The translations under genes and the position numbers were made by a program. From Verrucomicrobiales bacterium (lineage in GTDB: Bacteria; Verrucomicrobiota; Verrucomicrobiia; Verrucomicrobiales; Akkermansiaceae), in the NCBI GenBank assembly GCA_002729295.1, contig PBTU01000033.1, positions 53,832 to 59,186 of the forward strand: a DNA stretch of 5,355 nucleotides, in the 5' to 3' direction. The notes below the pieces were generated by a model. That model ran no database searches. It saw only the letters and a program-made list of their open reading frames with translations, and had not been told where the DNA came from. The stretch's first letter is position 1, and the number at the start of each line of letters is the position of its first letter. Shown one piece after another: positions 1-5,355 of this stretch.

Positions 1-48
1 GACGGATCACTCCGGCAGGCCGTTTTTGATGATTCTCCTTAGGGTGAA

Positions 49-1329
49 TTAAACCACCTTGTGCTTTCCAGGAATAGGTGCCGGGTAGAGCCCATCAGCA
101 CCCGCCTTCGGTCCGGGGTCGGCATCCCAATCATACACTTTGGGCATGATTGAAATCTCCGAGGCCAAGGCTTGGTCATACTGCAGCTCTTTGCCGGAGT
201 AGGTTGCCATTCTTCCGAGAATTGCGGTCATTGTGCTCGCTGCGGTGTAGTAGGCATTGTTGATCGGCTTGTCGTCACGGATGTGCTGGTAAAGAACATC
301 GTGCTCGGTCTGATAAGGATCGTTACCCTTCCCTTTGAATCGCCAAACAGTGTTACCTGCAGCATCGACAATACGTCCAGGATAAGCTTTTCCCTTCTGA
401 CAACCGATAATTTCGGTCACGCGGTTCATGGCTCCAGGCTGGTGGCGACACTGCGAGTTCATCACCGATCCATCAGCAAAAGTAAATTCAACATAGTGAT
501 GATCAAAAATCTCACCGAAGTCCTTACCAACTCGCACCTCGCGCCCCCCCATTCCCTGGGCTTTCACCGGAGGCCCTCCTTTGAACCAATTCATCACGTC
601 AATGTTGTGCACGTGCTGCTCCACGATATGGTCCCCGCAAAGCCAATTAAAGTAATACCAATTGCGCATTTGATACTCCATCTCGCTCTGCCCGTCACTA
701 CGCTTGCGAACCCAAACGCCTCCGCCATTCCAATAAACCTGACCAAAATTGATGTCTCCGATCACTCCCTTGTCGACCTGCTCTTTGGTCTGAATATACT
801 TCTCCTGATAACGCCGCTGAAGACCACAGACCACTTTGAGATTCTTTTTGTCGGCCTCTTTGGCTGCCGCAAGAACCTTACGAATTCCCGGGGCATCTGT
901 CGCCACCGGCTTCTCCATAAAGACATGCTTTCCTTGCTGCACCGCATATTCGAAATGCTGGGGACGGAATCCCGGACTCGTCGTGAGAATCACGACGTCA
1001 GCGGAATCAATCGCTCCACGATAGCCATCGAACCCGTCAAAAACCCGCTCAGCCGGGACATCGACGCGCTCTTTAAAGCGCTCTTTCAGTCCCTTAAGAG
1101 CCTTTTCAGCATTATCACGAAAAGCATCTGCCACTGCCACCAACTTGGTTCCAGGAACATTTAAAGTCTGCGTAGCCGCGCCTCGACCGCGTCCTCCGCA
1201 ACCAATTAGAGCCACTTTAATCTCATCACTTCCACCAGCCTGGGCAAAACCCGCGATTGGAAGAGAAGCTGCAACCGCTCCACCTGTTTTCAGGAGAGCA
1301 CGACGATTCGGGTGATTTAATTCACTCAT
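49..1329 (-). CDS. Tat-exported Gfo/Idh/MocA family oxidoreductase
   Basis: Predicted NAD(P)-dependent sugar or polyol dehydrogenase of the Gfo/Idh/MocA family, 426 residues; the substrate cannot be read from sequence. The N-terminus has a twin-arginine signal (R9-R10 followed by ALLK, then a hydrophobic, Ala-rich stretch and a likely cleavage site after FAQA at 28-31), so the folded, cofactor-loaded enzyme is probably exported. The Rossmann fold starts at about residue 37 with a glycine-rich GCGGRGRG loop (43-50), an acidic D68 at the end of strand 2, and the family EKP motif at 139-141. The C-terminal domain carries GDHIVEQHVHNID at 232-244, the usual place of the catalytic Asp/His residues. 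I chose the ATG at 1329; an in-frame ATG at 1341 would add four residues, and neither has a Shine-Dalgarno sequence. It follows the ACT-domain gene after 33 bases and is probably co-transcribed with it. Family assignment is firm; export is well supported by motif; the physiological role is unknown. Confidence 0.93.
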   Translation of the reverse strand: MSELNHPNRRALLKTGGAVAASLPIAGFAQAGGSDEIKVALIGCGGRGRGAATQTLNVPGTKLVAVADAFRDNAEKALKGLKERFKERVDVPAERVFDGFDGYRGAIDSADVVILTTSPGFRPQHFEYAVQQGKHVFMEKPVATDAPGIRKVLAAAKEADKKNLKVVCGLQRRYQEKYIQTKEQVDKGVIGDINFGQVYWNGGGVWVRKRSDGQSEMEYQMRNWYYFNWLCGDHIVEQHVHNIDVMNWFKGGPPVKAQGMGGREVRVGKDFGEIFDHHYVEFTFADGSVMNSQCRHQPGAMNRVTEIIGCQKGKAYPGRIVDAAGNTVWRFKGKGNDPYQTEHDVLYQHIRDDKPINNAYYTAASTMTAILGRMATYSGKELQYDQALASEISIMPKVYDWDADPGPKAGADGLYPAPIPGKHKVV

Positions 1330-1362
1330 AGGTAAATACATTACTCATCTGGTCGGACAATT

Positions 1363-1824
1363 CTAGCGCAGAAGTTCATCTTCGTAAATTACCGTCAAAC
1401 CAGCCTGATTAAGTATTGAGGCTCCAAACTCGCAATCCTCCAGATATATTGCCAATAACGAATGCCCCTGATGCTGCACCACAAGGGAAAATGCGTAGTC
1501 CAAATTGGTCTCCGCTTCGTGTAAAACACTCAGACATCGTTTCAAATCAGTCCCAGCTTCCTTCATCTTGACCACTACTAACTCTGATAAGGTAAAGGCC
1601 ACTCCTTGCTCCATGAACAACTCCTCCGCGGAATCCGGATCGCTCAACACGAGTCTCGCCACAGTGGCATCCCGGGAATCCTGCACACTCAAGCCTATAA
1701 CGTCGATTTTACGGCGACTGAGCAAATTGGACAAAGCCGACAGAGCCCCAACTCGATTCGGCAACATCACCGAAAATTGGCGCACATAGGTTTTCTTCCG
1801 GTTAGTTTTATCCGCTACACTCAT
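1363..1824 (-). CDS. Tandem ACT-domain protein, probable amino-acid-binding regulator
   Basis: Small 153-residue cytoplasmic protein consisting of two ACT-like units and no catalytic domain. The first, about residues 13-87, has the typical first strand and ligand loop (YVRQFSVMLPNRVGALSALS, then a helix ending at RRKIDV near 37-42). The second, about 97-151, is more diverged (CLSVLH, a helix at 105-118, then LLAIYLED). Stand-alone paired ACT proteins usually bind amino acids or act as small-molecule-responsive regulators; which ligand or partner applies here is not visible. The ATG at 1824 was chosen. A TTG at 1866 in frame would add 14 residues (including a Cys-Gly-Lys-rich stretch unlike an ACT N-terminus) and would overlap the longest reading of the divergent tcdA. 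No Shine-Dalgarno sequence precedes either start. It lies 33 bases upstream of the oxidoreductase gene on the same strand, so an operon is likely, although no functional link is obvious. Confidence 0.85.
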   Translation of the reverse strand: MSVADKTNRKKTYVRQFSVMLPNRVGALSALSNLLSRRKIDVIGLSVQDSRDATVARLVLSDPDSAEELFMEQGVAFTLSELVVVKMKEAGTDLKRCLSVLHEAETNLDYAFSLVVQHQGHSLLAIYLEDCEFGASILNQAGLTVIYEDELLR

Positions 1825-1891
1825 AAAGGGGATCTGTCTCTTACCGCATTCTTCTCTTTTGTTCAATCCACTTGTCTGCCAAGAAATCGCC

Positions 1892-2674
1892 GTGACTGAC
1901 GACTACCTCGACCGTTTCGCCGGCATCGCACGTCTCTACGGCCAACCCGCACTCGAAAAATTCTCCAGTAGCCACGCCATGATCATTGGTCTGGGCGGGG
2001 TTGGTTCCTGGGTCGCCGAAGCCCTCGCACGCTCGGGAATCGGAAAATTCTCCCTCGTCGACCTCGATGACCTCTGCGTCACCAATATCAACCGCCAAAT
2101 CCACGCCACGACAGATACCATAGGCAAATCCAAAGCCACTGTCCTCTCCGAACGCCTCCGCGCGATCAATCCGGAGGTAGGGATCATCATCCGTCAGACC
2201 TTCTACAATGAGCGCACTTCAGACGAAGTTCTCCTCAGAGACAAACCTGACATAGTATTGGATGCCATAGACTCCTCGCGCTCCAAAGTCCACCTCCTCA
2301 CGACCTGTCGCGATCAGAAGATTCCTGTCATTACAAGTGGAGGAGCGGGTGGCAGACGAGACGCCTCCCTGATTAAGGTCGATGATCTCTCGAGAGCCCA
2401 CGGCGACACCCTCCTCAGTGGAGTTCGGAGACAGCTTAGAACACGTTACCGTTTTCCAGCAGCTAAAAAGAAAGGTGGAAGATTCGATATTCCAGCCGTT
2501 TTCTCCCCCGAACCTCGCCTCTATCCCCAATGTGACGGTTCCATCACCAATAAGAAGACCGAGGAGCACAAGGGAGACTTAAGATGCGATTCAGGTTATG
2601 GCGCCGCCACTCACGTAACCGCAACTTTTGGCAATCTCATGGCTGGACTCGCTTTAGCTTCGCTTGCCAAATAA
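1892..2674 (+). CDS. tcdA: tRNA threonylcarbamoyladenosine dehydratase (t6A to ct6A), E1-like
   Basis: ATP-dependent enzyme that cyclises N6-threonylcarbamoyladenosine at position 37 of ANN-decoding tRNAs to ct6A, in the cytoplasm. The product is an E1/ThiF-like protein of 260 residues, close to E. coli TcdA (CsdL). Visible motifs are the N-terminal RFAGIARLYG (8-17), the nucleotide loop GLGGVGS (33-39), the acidic DLDD after strand 2 (57-60), NINRQIHA (65-72) typical of adenylating E1-like enzymes, DAIDS (124-128), TSGGAGG (148-154) and the C-terminal Cys232 followed by GYGAATHVTATFG. The start is a GTG at 1892, giving MTDDYLDRF, which matches the short N-terminus of the family; a TTG at 1859 would add 11 residues and overlap the longest version of the divergent ACT gene. 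Only a weak AAGAAA precedes the GTG. Downstream it converges on rpmJ. In enterobacteria tcdA sits with csdAE; no such partner is seen here. Confidence 0.94.
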   Translation: MTDDYLDRFAGIARLYGQPALEKFSSSHAMIIGLGGVGSWVAEALARSGIGKFSLVDLDDLCVTNINRQIHATTDTIGKSKATVLSERLRAINPEVGIIIRQTFYNERTSDEVLLRDKPDIVLDAIDSSRSKVHLLTTCRDQKIPVITSGGAGGRRDASLIKVDDLSRAHGDTLLSGVRRQLRTRYRFPAAKKKGGRFDIPAVFSPEPRLYPQCDGSITNKKTEEHKGDLRCDSGYGAATHVTATFGNLMAGLALASLAK

Positions 2675-2796
2675 CTCCAAAAGTATCAGGCCCAACGCTG
2701 AATGACAGCGCCCAGCCCGAACGACACCTCGAATCTTTATAAAAGCTAAAATGTATTTACAAAAATTTGATTTTCGATTCCTTTGTCCCTAGTCAC

Positions 2797-2825
2797 AAAA
2801 AAAACGACTCCCTATTGGGAGTCGT
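2797..2825 (-). terminator. Intrinsic terminator of rpmJ
   Basis: Read on the minus strand, a perfect 9-bp stem (ACGACTCCC pairing with GGGAGTCGT, loop of four bases at 2813-2816) is followed at once by a run of eight Us (the A-run at 2797-2804). It begins 30 bases after the rpmJ stop codon. In the plus direction the hairpin has no following U-run, so it is a one-way terminator for rpmJ rather than a shared one for tcdA. Confidence 0.9.
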
Positions 2826-2854
2826 CTCAGAAGGATGTTAAAACGAAGCTGTTT

Positions 2855-3019
2855 CTAGTTGACGCCCTTTTTTGACATTTTGGTGCCCTTGGTCGATCCC
2901 TGGCGCGCCTTAAACCGTGGGTTGGTCTTGTTAATAACGTAAAGAGTTCCCTTACGCTTAACAACTTGGCAGTCTGCGTGGCGACGTTTGGCGGATCCGA
3001 GTGAAGACAAAACTTTCAT
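2855..3019 (-). CDS. rpmJ: 50S ribosomal protein bL36, zinc-free (C-minus) type
   Basis: Small basic large-subunit ribosomal protein of 54 residues, reading MKVLSSLGSAKRRH, then ADCQVVKRKGTLYVINKTN, then PRFKARQG and a lysine-rich tail. This is the pattern of the alternative bL36 form (E. coli YkgO-like): AKxRHxDCQ replaces the zinc-binding LCRNC of the classical form. Of the four zinc-ligand positions in classical bL36 (three Cys and one His) only the DCQ cysteine (Cys17) remains; the third is Asn30 (VIN) and the His position is Phe36. The product is therefore predicted not to bind zinc. The tail STKGTKMSKKGVN after ARQG extends beyond the usual end of the family. There is no Shine-Dalgarno sequence; a candidate promoter lies 27-54 bases upstream and a strong terminator lies downstream, so it is a single-gene transcript, divergent from ruvB and convergent with tcdA. 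Confidence 0.95.
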   Translation of the reverse strand: MKVLSSLGSAKRRHADCQVVKRKGTLYVINKTNPRFKARQGSTKGTKMSKKGVN

Positions 3020-3045
3020 AAAATCAGAAATTCGTGGAAGGCGGA

Positions 3046-3073
3046 AACCTAGTCAGTCTTTACCCCGTGTAAA
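3046..3073 (-). promoter_or_regulatory. Candidate sigma-70-type promoter of rpmJ
   Basis: On the minus strand TTTACA (3068-3073) resembles a -35 box and TAGGTT (3046-3051) a -10 box, separated by 16 bases. Transcription would start near 3039 and give a leader of about 20 bases with no Shine-Dalgarno sequence. The -35 box falls inside a perfect inverted repeat. The -10 box is only a partial match, and the promoter is a prediction by eye. Confidence 0.4.
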
Positions 3074-3074
3074 G
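3058..3074. promoter_or_regulatory. Inverted repeat, candidate operator between rpmJ and ruvB
   Basis: CTTTACCCCGTGTAAAG is a perfect 6-5-6 inverted repeat (arms CTTTAC and GTAAAG, spacer CCCGT). It lies in the 123-base spacer between the divergent rpmJ and ruvB and covers the predicted rpmJ -35 box, which is where a repressor would be expected to sit. There is no U-run after it, so it is not a terminator. The regulator is unknown; the Fur-family protein encoded 1.1 kb away is one possibility, because zinc-free bL36 genes are Zur-controlled in several bacteria. A short repeat of this kind can also arise by chance. Confidence 0.4.
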
Positions 3075-3142
3075 CCCATTCCTTAGAAAAATTAATATCC
3101 AAGCAAGCCTCTTCCTGTTTCACTCTCCGAGCAGCGATTTCC

Positions 3143-4168
3143 ATGTCCGAGTCTTATTTCCAAGAAACCGTCAATTCCCCCGAGACCCCGGAAGATTTAA
3201 CTCTCCGCCCGCCGGGATTCGATGACTTTCACGGCCAGGAAAAGGTCACCGCCCGCCTCATGCTCATGGTCGAGGCAGCAAAGCAACGCGACGATGTCCT
3301 CGAGCACGTCCTCCTCTCCGGACCGCCGGGACTGGGCAAAACCACTCTCGCCAACATCGTCGCCACCGCCGTCGGCTCCACGCTCCACACCTCATCAGGT
3401 CCTCAGATCGAAAAAGCAGGTGATCTCGCCGGCATTCTCACCAATCTCCAGCGCGGCGATATTCTCTTCATCGACGAAATTCACCGCCTCCATCCCGCTA
3501 TCGAAGAATACCTCTACCCGGCCATGGAAGACTATCGCCTGGATATCATTATCGATTCCGGACCCTCTGCCCGCTCAATCCAACTTCAGCTCCCTAAGTT
3601 CACCCTCATCGGCGCGACAACCCGCTCGGGTATGCTCACCTCTCCGCTGCGCTCCCGCTTCGGCCTCACAAACAGACTCGACTACTACACCGGGGAGCAA
3701 CTCGCTGTCATCATCACTCGATCAGCTTCCATTCTCGATCTCAATCTTAACCAAGAAGGTGCCCTCGTCATCGCCTCCCGCTCCCGTGGAACTCCCCGAA
3801 TCGCCAACAACCTTCTTCGCTGGGTCCGTGATTACGCCCAGGTCCGCCACAAGGGAAAGATCACGGCCGACGTTGCCGAAGCCGCCCTCGTCATGATTGA
3901 GATCGACAAAGATGGCCTCGACGAAATGGACACCCGCCTTTTGGAAGCAATGATCCACAAATTCAACGGAGGCCCAGTTGGCCTCTCCTCACTAGCCGTC
4001 GCCATCGGTGAGGATGCCTCGACCCTAGAGGAGGTGCACGAACCCTTCCTTATTATGCAGGGCTTCGTCAAACGCACTCCGCGCGGCCGTGTCGCCATGC
4101 CCGCCGCCTACACCAAGATCGGCGCCGATCTTCCACCCGATCCCACCGAACAACAAAGCCTTCTTTAA
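3143..4168 (+). CDS. ruvB: Holliday junction branch migration ATPase RuvB
   Basis: Hexameric AAA+ motor that, with RuvA, drives branch migration of Holliday junctions during recombinational repair, before resolution by RuvC. The full-length 341-residue protein has every expected element: N-terminal RPPGFDDFHGQE (22-33), Walker A GPPGLGKT (60-67), Walker B DEIH (111-114), sensor 1 GATTR (157-161), the arginine finger R170 in SPLRSRFG, sensor 2 RGTPRIAN (215-222), and the C-terminal winged helix from about 265 with GGPVGLSSLAVAIGED and the conserved TPRGRVAMPAAY. The ATG at 3143 has no clear Shine-Dalgarno sequence but gives the normal family length. No ruvA or ruvC is adjacent. The next gene begins one base after the ruvB stop, so the two are almost certainly one transcript. 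I see no obvious LexA-type palindrome in the upstream spacer. Confidence 0.97.
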   Translation: MSESYFQETVNSPETPEDLTLRPPGFDDFHGQEKVTARLMLMVEAAKQRDDVLEHVLLSGPPGLGKTTLANIVATAVGSTLHTSSGPQIEKAGDLAGILTNLQRGDILFIDEIHRLHPAIEEYLYPAMEDYRLDIIIDSGPSARSIQLQLPKFTLIGATTRSGMLTSPLRSRFGLTNRLDYYTGEQLAVIITRSASILDLNLNQEGALVIASRSRGTPRIANNLLRWVRDYAQVRHKGKITADVAEAALVMIEIDKDGLDEMDTRLLEAMIHKFNGGPVGLSSLAVAIGEDASTLEEVHEPFLIMQGFVKRTPRGRVAMPAAYTKIGADLPPDPTEQQSLL

Positions 4169-4169
4169 G

Positions 4170-4601
4170 ATGTCGCAAATCGATTCACTTCTCCAACAAG
4201 CCCGCGATGCCGGATTGCGACGCACCAAGGCACTTGAAGCACTCTTCACCTGCCTCGCCGAGCACAACCGCCCCATGACGCTCGCCGAGCTCACCAGTTG
4301 CGACCACCTCTCATCACAGTGCGACAAAGCCACCGTCTTTCGCCTCCTTCAACGCCTCTGCGAAAAAGGCATGGTCCGTCGCCTCGGCCTCCACGAACGC
4401 GCCGCCTACTTCACCCTTCTCCTTCCCGGCATCCACCTAGATTACCTCATCTGCACCGACTGTGGCAGCATCGACCCCATCGACGCCCCTTGCCCCGTCC
4501 ACCAACTAGAGGACGAGATCCGTGAAAAAACCGGCTTCACCGGACTCTACCACGAACTCGAATTTTTCGGCCGTTGCCTGAAGTGCAGCGCCTCCTCCTA
4601 A
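4170..4601 (+). CDS. Fur-family metal-responsive transcriptional regulator
   Basis: Fur/Zur/PerR-type DNA-binding repressor of 143 residues. The winged helix is at about 1-85: GLRRTKALEALF (15-26) corresponds to the start of the Fur helix-turn-helix domain and KATVFRLLQRLCEKGMVRRL (53-72) to the recognition helix region (TVYR in most relatives). The dimerisation domain keeps both structural zinc pairs, CTDC (95-98) and CLKC (136-139). The sensory site is thin: the usual His-rich run before the first CxxC reads GIHLDYLIC, with only His89, and a third cysteine (Cys108) and His111 follow in a DAPCPVH segment. Metal specificity (iron, zinc, manganese or peroxide) therefore cannot be assigned. The ATG at 4170 was chosen because it gives the family's N-terminus; an upstream in-frame ATG at 4089 would add a proline-rich stretch that is an out-of-frame reading of ruvB. 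It is probably translationally coupled to ruvB (stop at 4166-4168), and its stop overlaps the stop of the convergent regulator. Confidence 0.9.
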   Translation: MSQIDSLLQQARDAGLRRTKALEALFTCLAEHNRPMTLAELTSCDHLSSQCDKATVFRLLQRLCEKGMVRRLGLHERAAYFTLLLPGIHLDYLICTDCGSIDPIDAPCPVHQLEDEIREKTGFTGLYHELEFFGRCLKCSASS

Positions 4602-5329
4602 AATAACTGGCCCTGCCCTCTGGCACGAATCTCCGACTGAACTGGCCTACTCGCTTTCTCCTCACTCCGCATTCCCAGTGTCGCGATTTCATAGACTATA
4701 CGCTTGCGCCCCTTTCCGACACTTGCCTCATTACGAATCACCTTAGTTCCGAGCACTTGCTCCATCATCTGCACCTCCATGCGAATCGCATTGGGATACT
4801 TGGCATAAATTGCCGCAAGCGGATTATGAAATTCCTCAATCCGAAACCCTGTTTCTGGATCATAGTGACACCGGCTAAACCAACCCTGCTTGTCCCGCAG
4901 ATCTGTCAAACGTGTCGCTTTCTCTACTAACGATTTCCCCGTCCGCATCTTCGCCCGCCATTGGTCACGCAATTCCTGAAAATGATGAAACAACAACTTT
5001 TCCGGCGCTGACTCACCATATAATTGCCGCGCACCCTCAAAAACAGCCAAGGTCAATCCAATCTCCGCCTGCGGAAAAAGCGGATCCGCCTTCTTCGTCA
5101 AACGATACAATTTCTCCGGTCGCCCCACCGCCCGTCTCTCACGCGGCACCCGCCATTCCACCAAATATCCCCGCTCCGTCAGATTCAAACAGTGCTGCTT
5201 CACACCCATATAACTCATTCCCAACTCCCGTGAGAGATCCGAAATCGGCATCCCATCCGAACACTTAATCGCCTCAAGAATCTCCGCATAAGACGCCCGC
5301 ATCGTATCTCGTTGAGCTTTTAAAAACAT
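4598..5329 (-). CDS. SufR-like helix-turn-helix transcriptional regulator without Fe-S cysteines
   Basis: Predicted DNA-binding regulator of 243 residues. The N-terminal winged helix covers about 14-80: ILEAIKCSDGMPISDLSREL (17-36), recognition-helix region MSYMGVKQHCLNLTERGYLV (38-57), and the wing VGRPEKLYRLTKKA (68-81), a GRP-x-x-x-Y-x-LT signature shared with SufR/ArsR-like regulators. A middle helical segment (85-145) leads to a C-terminal domain (149-216) with the SufR-like layout: GF-x-I-EEFHNPLAAIYAKYP, M-x-x-V-LGTKV-x-R and VYEI. In classical SufR this domain carries cysteines that hold a Fe-S cluster; here the corresponding sites read HNP, YPNAI and KRIVYEI, with no cysteine. The only cysteines are 23, 47 and 154. 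The lysine- and arginine-rich tail after 216 looks disordered. The ATG at 5329 was used; Met10 (5302) is an alternative, and neither has a Shine-Dalgarno sequence. The suf operon, often divergent from sufR, would lie beyond the right edge if present. Confidence 0.8.
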   Translation of the reverse strand: MFLKAQRDTMRASYAEILEAIKCSDGMPISDLSRELGMSYMGVKQHCLNLTERGYLVEWRVPRERRAVGRPEKLYRLTKKADPLFPQAEIGLTLAVFEGARQLYGESAPEKLLFHHFQELRDQWRAKMRTGKSLVEKATRLTDLRDKQGWFSRCHYDPETGFRIEEFHNPLAAIYAKYPNAIRMEVQMMEQVLGTKVIRNEASVGKGRKRIVYEIATLGMRSEEKASRPVQSEIRARGQGQLF

Positions 5330-5339
5330 CGTGAAAAAC

Positions 5340-5347
5340 TATTAATA
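5340..5347. promoter_or_regulatory. TATTAATA palindrome, candidate -10 or operator of the SufR-like gene
   Basis: A perfect 8-bp palindrome lies 11 bases upstream of the ATG of the SufR-like gene, in a very AT-rich stretch that runs off the window. Read on the minus strand it resembles an extended -10 box, which would give a leader of only a few bases; read on the plus strand it could serve a divergent gene. The -35 regions lie at or beyond the edge, so this is weakly supported. Confidence 0.3.
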
Positions 5348-5355
5348 CATTTTAG

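Noticed and set aside
1..26. GC-rich inverted segment followed by TTTTT at the left edge, considered as a plus-strand terminator.
   Set aside because: The possible stems are only three or four base pairs with poor pairing, and any gene it would serve lies outside the window.
1066..1086. Direct repeat GCGCTCTTT, twice, 12 bases apart, with a partial palindrome between.
   Set aside because: It lies inside the oxidoreductase gene and encodes a repeated Lys-Glu-Arg pattern in an amphipathic helix, so the protein sequence explains it.
172..1164. A 330-codon open frame on the plus strand, opposite the oxidoreductase gene.
   Set aside because: It is antisense to a well-conserved family gene, its translation shows no recognisable domain, and it follows from the codon bias of the minus-strand gene.
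2696..2710. Short perfect hairpin (CGCTG / CAGCG, five-base loop) 22 bases after the tcdA stop, considered as a tcdA terminator.
   Set aside because: The stem is only five base pairs and no T-run follows, so it does not qualify as an intrinsic terminator.
2751..2792. A 13-codon frame starting with ATG in the AT-rich stretch between tcdA and rpmJ.
   Set aside because: It is too short, has no ribosome binding site, and lies between two convergent genes; chance is the simplest explanation. I see nothing else in 2675-2796.
3075..3142. Search for a LexA-type palindrome controlling ruvB.
   Set aside because: No paired TGTTC/GAACA-like or other SOS-box arms are visible in the spacer; the only clear repeat is the one at 3058-3074, which does not resemble a LexA box.

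Overview
The window looks like an ordinary chromosomal stretch from a free-living bacterium with moderate GC content. The best guess is the Verrucomicrobiota, perhaps an Opitutae-like lineage. Three things point that way: a Gfo/Idh/MocA oxidoreductase with a twin-arginine signal (a type expanded in Verrucomicrobiota and Planctomycetota), a zinc-ligand-free bL36, and almost no Shine-Dalgarno sequences ahead of the genes. This assignment is inference from protein character only; there is no rRNA or other marker to settle it.

Layout from left to right. Positions 49-1329 (minus) encode a Tat-exported Gfo/Idh/MocA oxidoreductase. A tandem ACT-domain protein (1363-1824, minus) lies 33 bases upstream of it and is probably in the same transcript. 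Divergent from this pair is tcdA (1892-2674, plus), the tRNA t6A dehydratase. A gene-free 180-base stretch follows. It holds a clear intrinsic terminator (2797-2825) that serves the convergent small gene rpmJ (2855-3019, minus), which encodes bL36 of the zinc-free type. The 123-base divergent spacer between rpmJ and ruvB carries a perfect 6-5-6 inverted repeat overlapping the predicted rpmJ -35 element. ruvB (3143-4168, plus) is followed after a single base by a Fur-family regulator (4170-4601). That gene runs tail-to-tail, with stop codons overlapping by 4 bases, into a SufR-like helix-turn-helix regulator (4598-5329, minus). Its promoter region lies at the right edge of the window.

Functionally the genes are mostly housekeeping: tRNA modification, ribosome, Holliday-junction branch migration. 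Around these sit two regulators from families that usually sense metal or Fe-S status. The most interesting thread is metal independence. The bL36 keeps only one of the four zinc-ligand positions. The SufR-like regulator has lost the C-terminal cysteines that hold the Fe-S cluster in classical SufR. The Fur-like protein keeps its structural CxxC pairs but has a thinned histidine sensory site. I see no CRISPR array, mobile element, tRNA or rRNA gene, phage gene or defence system. I do not see a convincing new multi-gene system; the candidate operator in the rpmJ/ruvB spacer and the altered SufR-like regulator are the points most worth checking.
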